NCBI GenBank assembly: GCA_913048135.1
Contig: CAJWVY010000010.1
Span: 1-39,017, forward strand
Origin: an uncultured Verrucomicrobiales bacterium
GTDB taxonomy: Bacteria; Verrucomicrobiota; Verrucomicrobiia; Limisphaerales; UBA1100
DNA: 39,017 nt
Reading direction: 5' to 3'
Below, in pieces: positions 26,655 to 34,279 of the stretch. The notes beneath the pieces are model-generated. The model ran no database searches. It saw only the letters and a program-made list of their open reading frames with translations, and was not told the origin of the DNA. Position numbers and translations under genes: made by a program. Within the stretch, counting starts at the first letter, position 1. Every line of letters starts with the position of its first letter.

Positions 26655-27319
26655 GATGCTTCTTGGTCGGGGCCGGGCTCGATCTGTGCGATGGCGTGCA
26701 GCAGATCGGTGGCGGCCTGTTGATAGATTTCCTTGAGGCGTTCCTTATCCTTCGTCTGTTTTGCCTCGGCCCGAAGGTCGGCGAAGTCGAGCGGTTCGCC
26801 AAACTTTATTTGCACCTGATACGGCCGGGGCAGCCAATGATGCCGTGCATACGCCTCATAGGCCCCGAATAATTTGATGGGCACGACCGGCGCCGTGCTT
26901 TTGATAATGATCAGGCCAATCCCCGGCTGCGGTTCGCGAATCTGGCCGGTGGGCGAGCGGGTGCCCTCGGGATACATAATCACCGCATCGCCACCGCGCA
27001 GGCGTGAAAGAAATGTCTTCAGTCCGCGGCCGGTTCCCGTTTGATCCACGGGAATGACTCGCCAACTGCGCAGGATGCGGCCGCCCAAAGGCACGTTAAA
27101 AGCACTTTCGCGCGCCAACCCCACGACCATGCGTTCCAAGGCGCTGACCACGTACACCGGGTCCAGATAACTGACGTGGTTCGAGGCAAGAATCACGCCG
27201 CCCTCTGCCGGCACCCGTTCGCGATGGAGCACTTTCCAGCGAAACCAAATGCGGAAGAACACGCTAAAGGTGAACCGGGCAAACCGATACGAGAGCGTTG
27301 GCACGGTTGGCTCAGGCAT
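26651..27319 (-). CDS. PlsC-family acyltransferase B (1-alkyl/acyl-G3P acyltransferase candidate)
   Basis: 222 residues from the ATG at 27317-27319; a longer frame to 27481 overlaps the SDR gene and reads as junk. The catalytic H48-x4-D53 is in SNHVSYLDPVYV and YPEGTRSPTG (Glu118) follows, with VIPVDQTGTGRG between: the complete PlsC set. A short N-terminal hydrophobic region suggests membrane association. It starts 5 bp after the SDR stop and overlaps pepA by 4 bp. In the proposed ether-lipid pathway it would acylate sn-2 of 1-alkyl-glycerol-3-phosphate, as PlsC does with 1-acyl-G3P. It could equally be the organism's general PlsC. Confidence 0.85.
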   Translation of the reverse strand: MPEPTVPTLSYRFARFTFSVFFRIWFRWKVLHRERVPAEGGVILASNHVSYLDPVYVVSALERMVVGLARESAFNVPLGGRILRSWRVIPVDQTGTGRGLKTFLSRLRGGDAVIMYPEGTRSPTGQIREPQPGIGLIIIKSTAPVVPIKLFGAYEAYARHHWLPRPYQVQIKFGEPLDFADLRAEAKQTKDKERLKEIYQQAATDLLHAIAQIEPGPDQEAS

Positions 27320-27324
27320 GACCG

Positions 27325-28137
27325 CTACTCCGTATCGCCCTGCCCGCTGACCTTGCCGCGCACCTTGCGCCGTAACAAGCCCGGCCAGAGAAGTTTCAGC
27401 CAAGGCACCAACCGCAACTTGGCGGGCACCACCAATTCCCGGTCCCGCCGGCGCAAGGCCTCGAGCACGGCCAATGAACATTCCTCGGCGGAGATGGATT
27501 CACTGGTGTGCGAGCGCCGGCCGTCACCGACCAGCGAGCCATCGGCCGAACAGGCATTGGCGCGCAGTTGCGTGCCTCGGATCCAATGCGGGTGCACGGT
27601 GAGCACATTGATCCCCGTGCCTTCCAGGTCATACCGCAACGCCTCGCAAAACCCTTCCAGCGCATGCTTGCTCGCCACGTATCCGGTGTGGCTAGGCACG
27701 CCCATGCGGCTTTGGATGCTGGCGATGGCGGCGAATTGGCCACGGCTTTTCTTGAGATGCGGCAGGGCATGATGCATGCCATGCACGGCTCCGAGATAAT
27801 TGACCTCCATCAGTCGGCGGAAAATATTCAGGTCTTTCACCTCTTCAAACGGCGCCCACATGCTGAGGCCGGCGTTGGAGAGATAAATGTCCACCCCACC
27901 AAACTTGTTGACCGCGGCCTCCACCAGAGCACCACAATCCTCGGGCTGGGTAACATCGCCAATGACCGTGAGTGTTTCGCCACCGACCTCCTTACAGATC
28001 ATGGCGGTTTCCTCCAACTCCGCTTCCTGACGGCCGTGCAGCACACAACGTGCACCACAGGAGGCGAGATCGCGCGCCAGTTGGCGGCCGAGGCCCGATG
28101 AGGCTCCGGTGATTATGACGGTTTGTCCGGCAAACAT
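27325..28137 (-). CDS. SDR oxidoreductase resembling acyl/alkyl-DHAP reductase (DHRS7B type)
   Basis: 270 residues from the ATG at 28135-28137, which overlaps the AGPS-like stop by one base (TGATG) and has a purine-rich ribosome-binding site; the frame upstream of it is shadow. Classical short-chain dehydrogenase features: TGASSGLG (NADP site), NAG (88-90) and the Ser140-Tyr153-Lys157 triad within SIQSRMG and YVASKHALEGF. The C-terminal part, with NACSADGSLVG and LLWPGLLRRKV, resembles vertebrate DHRS7B (PexRAP), which reduces acyl- and alkyl-DHAP. The resemblance is from memory of that sequence. Position directly after the alkyl-DHAP synthase homologue supports the same reaction. Confidence 0.8.
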   Translation of the reverse strand: MFAGQTVIITGASSGLGRQLARDLASCGARCVLHGRQEAELEETAMICKEVGGETLTVIGDVTQPEDCGALVEAAVNKFGGVDIYLSNAGLSMWAPFEEVKDLNIFRRLMEVNYLGAVHGMHHALPHLKKSRGQFAAIASIQSRMGVPSHTGYVASKHALEGFCEALRYDLEGTGINVLTVHPHWIRGTQLRANACSADGSLVGDGRRSHTSESISAEECSLAVLEALRRRDRELVVPAKLRLVPWLKLLWPGLLRRKVRGKVSGQGDTE

Positions 28138-29873
28138 CAGTTGCCCTTCTTGAAAGATTGAATGGCCTCTTCGGTCAAGCCCCATTCGGCCAACGGATGT
28201 TCGCCCGGGATGATCTTGCCGGGGTTCATGACGCCCTTGGGATCGAGCCCGCCCTTGAGTGCCGCCACGGCCTTTACGCCGGCGGGTGACAGATCCGCCT
28301 CGATCCAAGGTAGATGTTCGGAGCCCACGGCATGGTGATGACTAACCGTGCCGCCGTGTTCCATGAAGGAATCTTCCGCGGCTTTCTTGACGTACAAATA
28401 TTGATCCAACTCGCGCCCCTCGATCTGGCGACAGCCGAATGTGAAGTAGAGGCTCGCGCCGGTATGGTAGTTGTGGCTGATGTGACAGCCCACCCACGGA
28501 TCCGCGCCGGTGTCGCGAATGGCTTGGCGAATGTTTTCCAGCGTGTGGGTGTAGAGCGTCAGCAAATTGTCCCAAGTGGTGGCCGTCTCACTCACATCAC
28601 CCATCACGCCGCGGTTCATGAGATAATCGCGCACATGCGGAAAATCATATTTTGCCTCCTGAAAAGAGCGGCCCGGCCCTTCGCCCAGACACACGCCGCG
28701 GTGGCGTTTGAAAACATAAGCCGACTCCCGGCGTTGCTGATGGAAGGTATCGTAATCCCCTTCGCAGGCGGTGGTCATCATGCAGCACTGGGTGAAGTCG
28801 AATCCCTTGATCGTGCGCAGATACCATTTCAGCGCAGCGCCGATCTGCGCCTTCAAGCCCGTGTCCGGTTTTTTGAATGCCGCACTCAGGGCCGTTTTAC
28901 CTGGATCATTCAACCGCGTGATCATCGGCATAATGCCCATGCGCATGCATTCATGAATCGCCGCCACACCGCTCTCGAAATCCGGGAACAACCAGCCCTC
29001 AAACACCTTGTACTCCGGCAACCGGTGCACCTGCATGGTGAGCTCGGTGATCACTCCCAGAATCCCTTCGCTGCCCACGCACAACCGACGCACGTCAATG
29101 CCGTTGGAGGAATTGGGCACCGTGCGGGTCACGATTGTGCCGCTGGGGGTCACCATGCGCAGGGCGATCACCATGTCCTCAATCTTGCCGTACTTGTCAC
29201 TCTGCATGCCGGCCGAACGCGTGGCCACCCAACCGCCGAGTGTGGAGTGCACAAAGGAATCGGGGAAATGCCCCAGCGTCACGCCTTCGGCCTCCAATTG
29301 TTCCTCCATGTGCGGCCCATAAACGCCGGGTTGAATGCGGGCGATCAGGGATTTTTTATCTACCTCCAGCACCCGATGCATGCGGCACATGTCGAGGCTG
29401 ACAATGAATCGGTTTTCGCGATCCTTAGGTTCCAAACAACCAGCGATGTTGGAGCCGCCGCCAAAAGGAATGAGCACTGTATTGTGCTCATGCGCGGCCT
29501 TCACGATGGACACCACGTCCTCTTCGCTGGCGGGATAAACTACGAGGTCCGGCGCAAAATCCACCTGCCCGCGGCGCAGCCGGAACAAATCCCGAAAGGC
29601 CTTGCCGGCCGCGTGCACCAGACGATCCTTTTTGGTGGCGGATAATTGATCGGCCTCCAATGCGGTTTCCAGCGCCGTGGTGAAGGGAGTATTTGTCTTG
29701 GCCGCCGGCAGATCGATTTCCTCAAAGGAAACCGGTGGTGTGCGATGATCGTCGACCAAGCCCAGCTCGCCCTTGAGGTACGGCCACAGCTTCGGCTTGT
29801 CAGCATCGCTAAAGGTGACGTCCTCGTTGCCCCAGCCCCACCATTTCATGTGCCGCATAGTTGGATCAGCCAT
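28137..29873 (-). CDS. FAD-linked alkyl-DHAP synthase (AGPS) homologue
   Basis: 578 residues. N-terminal MRHMKWWGWGNED matches the AGPS start pattern M-x-W-x-GWG. The PCMH-type FAD domain has PFGGGSNIAG (136-145) and GHFPDSFVHSTLGGWVATRS (201-220) followed by AGMQSDKYGKIEDMV, all characteristic of alkylglycerone-phosphate synthase. The C-terminal cap has NYHTGASLYFTFGC (Tyr469 at the likely catalytic Tyr) and GGTVSHHHAVG (His512-514, the family His triad), ending in GVMNPGKIIPG. AGPS replaces the acyl chain of 1-acyl-DHAP by a fatty alcohol, making the ether bond. It overlaps the upstream acyltransferase by 8 bp. A D-lactate/glycolate oxidase-type relative is the alternative, but the HHH motif and N-terminus favour AGPS. 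Confidence 0.85.
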   Translation of the reverse strand: MADPTMRHMKWWGWGNEDVTFSDADKPKLWPYLKGELGLVDDHRTPPVSFEEIDLPAAKTNTPFTTALETALEADQLSATKKDRLVHAAGKAFRDLFRLRRGQVDFAPDLVVYPASEEDVVSIVKAAHEHNTVLIPFGGGSNIAGCLEPKDRENRFIVSLDMCRMHRVLEVDKKSLIARIQPGVYGPHMEEQLEAEGVTLGHFPDSFVHSTLGGWVATRSAGMQSDKYGKIEDMVIALRMVTPSGTIVTRTVPNSSNGIDVRRLCVGSEGILGVITELTMQVHRLPEYKVFEGWLFPDFESGVAAIHECMRMGIMPMITRLNDPGKTALSAAFKKPDTGLKAQIGAALKWYLRTIKGFDFTQCCMMTTACEGDYDTFHQQRRESAYVFKRHRGVCLGEGPGRSFQEAKYDFPHVRDYLMNRGVMGDVSETATTWDNLLTLYTHTLENIRQAIRDTGADPWVGCHISHNYHTGASLYFTFGCRQIEGRELDQYLYVKKAAEDSFMEHGGTVSHHHAVGSEHLPWIEADLSPAGVKAVAALKGGLDPKGVMNPGKIIPGEHPLAEWGLTEEAIQSFKKGN

Positions 29874-30594
29874 GCAGTTCCTTCAGCTTGCGAATGCGTG
29901 ATTCCATTTCGGTGGTGATGGCCGTGTAGATCGACCGTCCGCCGCCATTTTCCTCAGCAAAACGGTGCGGGTCAATCGCTTCGCCAATATAAATGCGCAC
30001 CCGCGTCGGGCGAATGATCTTCACGCCCTTGGGATAAGCGCGGTAGGTACCGTCGATATACACCGGCACGATGGGCAGATTCAGCTCAGTGGCGATCATC
30101 GCCGCACCCTTTTTCATGGTCGCCATGTCGCCGGACTGCGACCGCGTGCCCTCGGGATAAATGATGATGCTGCGATTCCGGTGCGAGGTGAATTCCCGAC
30201 AGGCCAGCATCAACCGCACGATGCTCTCGCGCGACGCGCCGCGATCGGCCGGGATCAGGTTCATCAGGCGGGAGAGAAAATTGTTCCGGCTCTTATTATC
30301 GAAGAAATAATCCTTCGCCGCCACCATGCCGTACTGGTCGAAATCCTCCCCGCCGGCATACATCAAGGCCGCGCTGTCCATGTGGCTGCAGTGGTTGCTA
30401 CAAAAGATGAACGGCGCACTCGGCAGGTTCTCGCGACCCTCCACCTTGGCCGGACACCAGAGGTTGAAGAGCGCACGGCAGAAGAGCTCAAAGCACTTAT
30501 GCCAGAACGCGGTCACCCCGCGCGGATCACGCCTCAGGTACGCGTATTCCGGGTCCAGTTCCGCTTGCTTCAGCTTGTCCTGAAAGGTCGACAA
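29866..30594 (-). CDS. PlsC-family acyltransferase A (DHAP acyltransferase candidate)
   Basis: About 242 residues, TTG start at 30592-30594. The acyltransferase motif H68-x4-D73 is in CSNHCSHMDSAALM and IIYPEGTRSQSGD carries Glu148; PADRGASRES is the intervening block. The N-terminal ~30 residues are hydrophilic, then a hydrophobic helix. It starts 2 nt after the HMGR-like stop and overlaps the AGPS homologue by 8 bp, so these genes are translated together. Order and pathway logic make it the candidate for acylating dihydroxyacetone phosphate, the substrate needed by AGPS; sequence alone does not separate DHAP from G3P or lyso-lipid acceptors. Confidence 0.85.
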   Translation of the reverse strand: MSTFQDKLKQAELDPEYAYLRRDPRGVTAFWHKCFELFCRALFNLWCPAKVEGRENLPSAPFIFCSNHCSHMDSAALMYAGGEDFDQYGMVAAKDYFFDNKSRNNFLSRLMNLIPADRGASRESIVRLMLACREFTSHRNRSIIIYPEGTRSQSGDMATMKKGAAMIATELNLPIVPVYIDGTYRAYPKGVKIIRPTRVRIYIGEAIDPHRFAEENGGGRSIYTAITTEMESRIRKLKELHG

Positions 30595-30605
30595 CCTTAT
30601 CTCCC
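30595..30605 (-). promoter_or_regulatory. Ribosome-binding site inside the HMGR-like stop region
   Basis: The last codons of the HMGR-like gene (Gly-Arg-stop) supply GGGAG, six nt before the TTG at 30592-30594. It supports the non-ATG start and stop-start coupling; the next in-frame ATG lies well inside the catalytic domain. Confidence 0.6.
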
Positions 30606-31748
30606 AAATTTCGCGTGGGCCTCAGCAAACTCGTTGCTGACAATCGCGCCCGCCAATGAAATCTCCAGTGCCAGTGCCGAGGCGCAAATAATCTCCGCCA
30701 GTTTACGCGAGGAATACTGTCCGCCCGCGCAGCCCACCAACTGCAGGTTGCCGTGCTGCGCATTCAACCGCGTGGCGCCGCCCACCGTGCCAACCGTGAG
30801 GCTCGGCATGCTGAGCGTGGCGTACAAATCTTCACCGCGTTTTTCGTAGGTGGCAATGCCGATGGCGTTCTCCGCCACACAGGCCACATCCTGCCCCAGC
30901 GCCAGATACAACGCCGCCAGCGCATTGGCCACGTGCAGGTTCATGCCCAGCAGGCCGGCCATCTGCGAGCCGAGATGTTTATCCACCAACGCCTCCAAAA
31001 TCTCATCGGCCGAGACGCGCAGCAGCTTTTTCAACACCCGATTGGGCACCTGAAAGCTGGCAATCACATGATGCCCGCGGCCTTTCATGAGGCTGCGTTG
31101 CGCAGGGTTTTTGTCCGCGTTGAAATTGCTTTCCACCAGATAGCGGTATGGCGTGCCGTTGGAGAGATTCTCCACAATGTACCGGCAGGCGGCATCAGTG
31201 CTGAGCGTGACCATATTTTGGCCCGCGGCCTCTGCGGTGTCGTAAATGAAATCCAGAATCACCCGGTTATGGATGGGGATCTTGTCGATGCGCAGCAACT
31301 TGCCGTGGCGCGTGGTGCTCTCAGCGGCCGCCTTGATTTCATCGTAATGCGAATCCACCTGCTTCACAAACTCGAGTGCCTGCTCGATTTCACTGAAGCG
31401 AAATACCGGCGCGCGCGATAGCTCCTGCTTCACATGCCGCGTCTTGATGCCGCCGCTGCGGTGCGTGAGATAGAAGCCGCGCGTCATGGAAAGCGACAAC
31501 GTGCCTTCCACCGTGCACAACGGCACATAAAAATCGCCCTGCGCGTAGGTGCCATCGATCTTGAGCGGGCCGGACACGCTTTGCGGCAGGCCGACGAAGC
31601 CCACGTGATTCTCGATCAGGCCCTTGAGGTTATCCGGTTCATCCAGGGCAAACTCCGGCATCGCGTGCCCTGTCTGCTCCTTCAACCAGAGCCGGCGCGC
31701 CTCGGTATCCGCCTGGGTATAGCCCCGCGGTGGTGTGAGTTTATTCAT
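30597..31748 (-). CDS. HMG-CoA reductase-like protein (divergent, class I-like)
   Basis: 383 residues, shorter than usual class I catalytic cores. Recognisable blocks: IENHVGFVGLPQSVSGPL, TVEGTLSLSMTRG, GQNMVTLSTDA (NADP-binding DAMGMN region), ADKNPAQRS, NLHVANALAALYLALGQDVA and SMPSLTVGTVGGATRL. Catalytic residues appear conserved: Glu81, Lys213, Asp287 and C-terminal His378. The loop after the Glu is changed (LSLSM instead of the usual LVAS-T/S), and DKK has become DKN. The canonical reaction is HMG-CoA + 2 NADPH to mevalonate. Its location immediately upstream of acyltransferase A and AGPS suggests either mevalonate supply or a repurposed thioester reductase. No other mevalonate gene is in the window. 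Confidence 0.85.
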   Translation of the reverse strand: MNKLTPPRGYTQADTEARRLWLKEQTGHAMPEFALDEPDNLKGLIENHVGFVGLPQSVSGPLKIDGTYAQGDFYVPLCTVEGTLSLSMTRGFYLTHRSGGIKTRHVKQELSRAPVFRFSEIEQALEFVKQVDSHYDEIKAAAESTTRHGKLLRIDKIPIHNRVILDFIYDTAEAAGQNMVTLSTDAACRYIVENLSNGTPYRYLVESNFNADKNPAQRSLMKGRGHHVIASFQVPNRVLKKLLRVSADEILEALVDKHLGSQMAGLLGMNLHVANALAALYLALGQDVACVAENAIGIATYEKRGEDLYATLSMPSLTVGTVGGATRLNAQHGNLQLVGCAGGQYSSRKLAEIICASALALEISLAGAIVSNEFAEAHAKFGR

Positions 31749-31848
31749 TATGTTTGGCCAAAAAACCCGTAAAAGGGGTCACCTGCGTCGTTGGGTCTGT
31801 TGCAAACAGGCGGCCGAAATCTACCCAGACACCCCTCATCGTCCAGCA

Positions 31849-34167
31849 TTACTTATGCTCCCCCCGCCCCAGCCACACCGGTAAAAGCACCAGCGCCGCC
31901 AGCAATGCCCCGGCCAGTCCCACCGCCAATAACAGCCCGAAATGCACGACCGGCGGAAAGACGGACACCCAAAACACCATCATCATGCCCACCAGAATGA
32001 TGGTGGTCGCCACAATCGGCCGCCCTTTCACCCGCAATGCCGATCGGGTAGCTTCGGCCGGACTCGCACCCGCCTGCCGTTCATCCCGCCAATGCGTGAT
32101 AAAATGAATCGTATCATCCACCGCCACGCCCAGCGCGATGGCCGCCACCATGATGGTGATCGAATTCAATGGCACACCGAGAAACCCCTGCAGGGCGATG
32201 ATCATTCCTACCGGCAACAAATTCACCGCCAACGCCAGCGCGGCCAATCCAACTGACCGCCACAGCACGGCCAGAATCACGCCGATGACGCCCACGGACC
32301 ATCCCACACTGCGGCGTTGGCTGCGCACAATCCGTCGATCCGCCTCGAGGATGCTGCGAATGCCGTTTTCCGCAGAGACTGTCACATTGGTCGGCGCTGC
32401 GGCGCGCGCCTCGGTTTCCACGCGCTCTAGGAGATTCAGATATTCGCTGCTCGGCATATCGCGCGTGCGCAGAGTGAGCTGGGCGGTTTGAAAATTGGTG
32501 TCGCACAACATAGTCAGAAACGGCAACTGCTCTTTCTGCGAAGTCACAAGGCCGGAAAAGAGCGCGGTCATCAGTGGATTTTCCGGCAGACAAAACGTCC
32601 CTTCCCGGCCGCCTTCCCATACCTCGTTAATCGCCGCCATCAATTGCGTGTAGGAATACACCGCCGTCACCCCCGGCTCGCGCGCCGCCATCTGATGCAC
32701 CGAATCGAGGTATTGCAGGAAATACGGATTGTTCAACCCGTTCGTCATTCCCGAATCCACCTGCACCTGCACCACGTTGATCCCGCCGTAGGCTTCATCC
32801 ATTTCCTCAATCATCACGCGCGTGGGGCTGGCGCGGTTCAGGAACTCCACTGCTCGCACATCCGTCCGCACCTGACTCAACCCCACCACCAGCAACACCG
32901 CGCTCAACACCAGCAACACCGCCATCGGCTGGCGCACCGCCTGCATCCGATCCGCCCAAGCCCGCCAACTGGAGTGATCCGCATCCGGTTCGCCGTCAGG
33001 CACTAGTTTAGCTTGAGAAGCAGATCGGTTTGCAAACAACAACGGCAACCATGCCAAGCCCGGCCCGAAAGTCAGCCCGAACAACATCGCAATCCCACTC
33101 GCGCCCAGCACACCGAATTCGCGCAATTGCTCCACATCACTGGCCAGCAAGGCCAGCAATCCCGTGATGGTCGTCAGTGCCGCAAACCCACTGGCGCGCA
33201 GCACTTCCCGGCCCATTGATTTCACCGCCGTCATCACCTCCTCGCCGGCCAACCAGGCGCGCTGAAACGAGGTCGCCACATGCGTCAACAGCGTGAGATG
33301 CACCGCGCTCAACAACGGCACCAACAACACCGTGAAAATATTCAGCTGCTGACCGGACAACTGATACAGCGCCGGCAACAACACCAACCCCATCACTTGA
33401 TTCGCCAACACATACACCATCAGGCGCGGTGTCCGGCGAAAGGTGAAGGCCAGCACCACCAGCAACAACCCCAACGCCACCGGCACAAACCGCACGGCAT
33501 CCGCCTTCACGGCGGTTCGAATTTCATGCTCAATCAATGGCAACCCGATCGCGTTCACCGAATAGCCGCGCTGCCGGAACTCTTCCAACACCGTGCCGAT
33601 TTCCTGGTCAAACACCGCCTGTTCTTCCGGTGTCACCAACGGCCGAGTGTAATTGGCTAGGATCACCGTGTGCCGGCCGTTTTCCGCCACCAAAATATTC
33701 CGGGCATAAGGATGCTCCTGCGACCAATGCCGCAGCTCGCTCATCCCCGCGGCATCCAGCCTCGAAGGTACAATATTTTTCCAGGCCAACCCAAATCCCT
33801 GCCGCACGGGCCGCTGGGCGGTCACTAAACTGTGCACGTTAGTGATAGAAAACACCCTGCCCTGCACATTGGTCACTTCGGTCACCGCTCCGGGCACCTT
33901 GCCGAGCGCCCAAGTCACCTCGCGGACCAATTCCAGCCCCGCCGGCGAATACACCTCACCGCAATCTAGGCTCACCGCAATCGGCACAGTCTCCCCCAAC
34001 ACCTCCCGCGCCGTCTCGTAGCTTTGCAGGTTCCGTTGATCGCCCGAAAGCAGATCATTCATCTCCGTGTCCACCTCGAGGTTGGCCATCCACACTGAAA
34101 TCCCGCAGGCCGCCAGCAACCCACACAGGGTGGCGCGCGGGAAATGCAGAAATGGATCACGCAACAT
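31849..34167 (-). CDS. RND/MMPL-family lipid exporter
   Basis: About 772 residues from the ATG at 34165-34167 (earlier in-frame codons to 34263 are unlikely). Two repeats of TM1 plus a large extracytoplasmic loop plus a TM bundle, the RND layout with two halves. Landmarks: FTVLLVPLLSAVHLTLLTHV in the first bundle and ALGVAVDDTIHFITHWRDER in the second, the MMPL/SSD-type GxxxD motif in which an Asp pair handles protons. No adaptor or outer-membrane partner is adjacent. Related proteins export lipids such as mycolates or hopanoids. It is upstream of the HMGR-like gene with a 100-bp spacer on the same strand, so it may head the operon and export its lipid product. Confidence 0.85.
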   Translation of the reverse strand: MLRDPFLHFPRATLCGLLAACGISVWMANLEVDTEMNDLLSGDQRNLQSYETAREVLGETVPIAVSLDCGEVYSPAGLELVREVTWALGKVPGAVTEVTNVQGRVFSITNVHSLVTAQRPVRQGFGLAWKNIVPSRLDAAGMSELRHWSQEHPYARNILVAENGRHTVILANYTRPLVTPEEQAVFDQEIGTVLEEFRQRGYSVNAIGLPLIEHEIRTAVKADAVRFVPVALGLLLVVLAFTFRRTPRLMVYVLANQVMGLVLLPALYQLSGQQLNIFTVLLVPLLSAVHLTLLTHVATSFQRAWLAGEEVMTAVKSMGREVLRASGFAALTTITGLLALLASDVEQLREFGVLGASGIAMLFGLTFGPGLAWLPLLFANRSASQAKLVPDGEPDADHSSWRAWADRMQAVRQPMAVLLVLSAVLLVVGLSQVRTDVRAVEFLNRASPTRVMIEEMDEAYGGINVVQVQVDSGMTNGLNNPYFLQYLDSVHQMAAREPGVTAVYSYTQLMAAINEVWEGGREGTFCLPENPLMTALFSGLVTSQKEQLPFLTMLCDTNFQTAQLTLRTRDMPSSEYLNLLERVETEARAAAPTNVTVSAENGIRSILEADRRIVRSQRRSVGWSVGVIGVILAVLWRSVGLAALALAVNLLPVGMIIALQGFLGVPLNSITIMVAAIALGVAVDDTIHFITHWRDERQAGASPAEATRSALRVKGRPIVATTIILVGMMMVFWVSVFPPVVHFGLLLAVGLAGALLAALVLLPVWLGRGEHK

Positions 34168-34244
34168 CTTCACGGTGCCCGCTTTTACGATGAATACCGG
34201 CCGGGCACGAACCTTTTCAGGCAGTCGCCGGTCAAAAGGAAATC

Positions 34245-34260
34245 CGTGACAGTCGTCACG
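34245..34260. promoter_or_regulatory. Inverted repeat, candidate operator
   Basis: Arms CGTGAC and GTCACG pair perfectly around AGTC. The repeat lies 19 bp before the enolase-family ATG and ~78 bp before the exporter start, in the 112-bp divergent intergenic region, where a regulator could control both. A short palindrome can arise by chance. Confidence 0.4.
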
Positions 34261-34279
34261 CACCCGTTACCATCACCCC

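Noticed and set aside
27319-27481. Longer start for acyltransferase B
   Set aside because: The extra 54 residues overlap the SDR gene and read as Gly/Ala/Arg shadow; the ATG at 27319 fits the 5-bp spacing.
28314-29645. 443-codon open frame on the plus strand opposite the AGPS homologue
   Set aside because: Antisense shadow of a clear FAD oxidase gene; its His/Ala/Arg-rich sequence has no recognisable fold.
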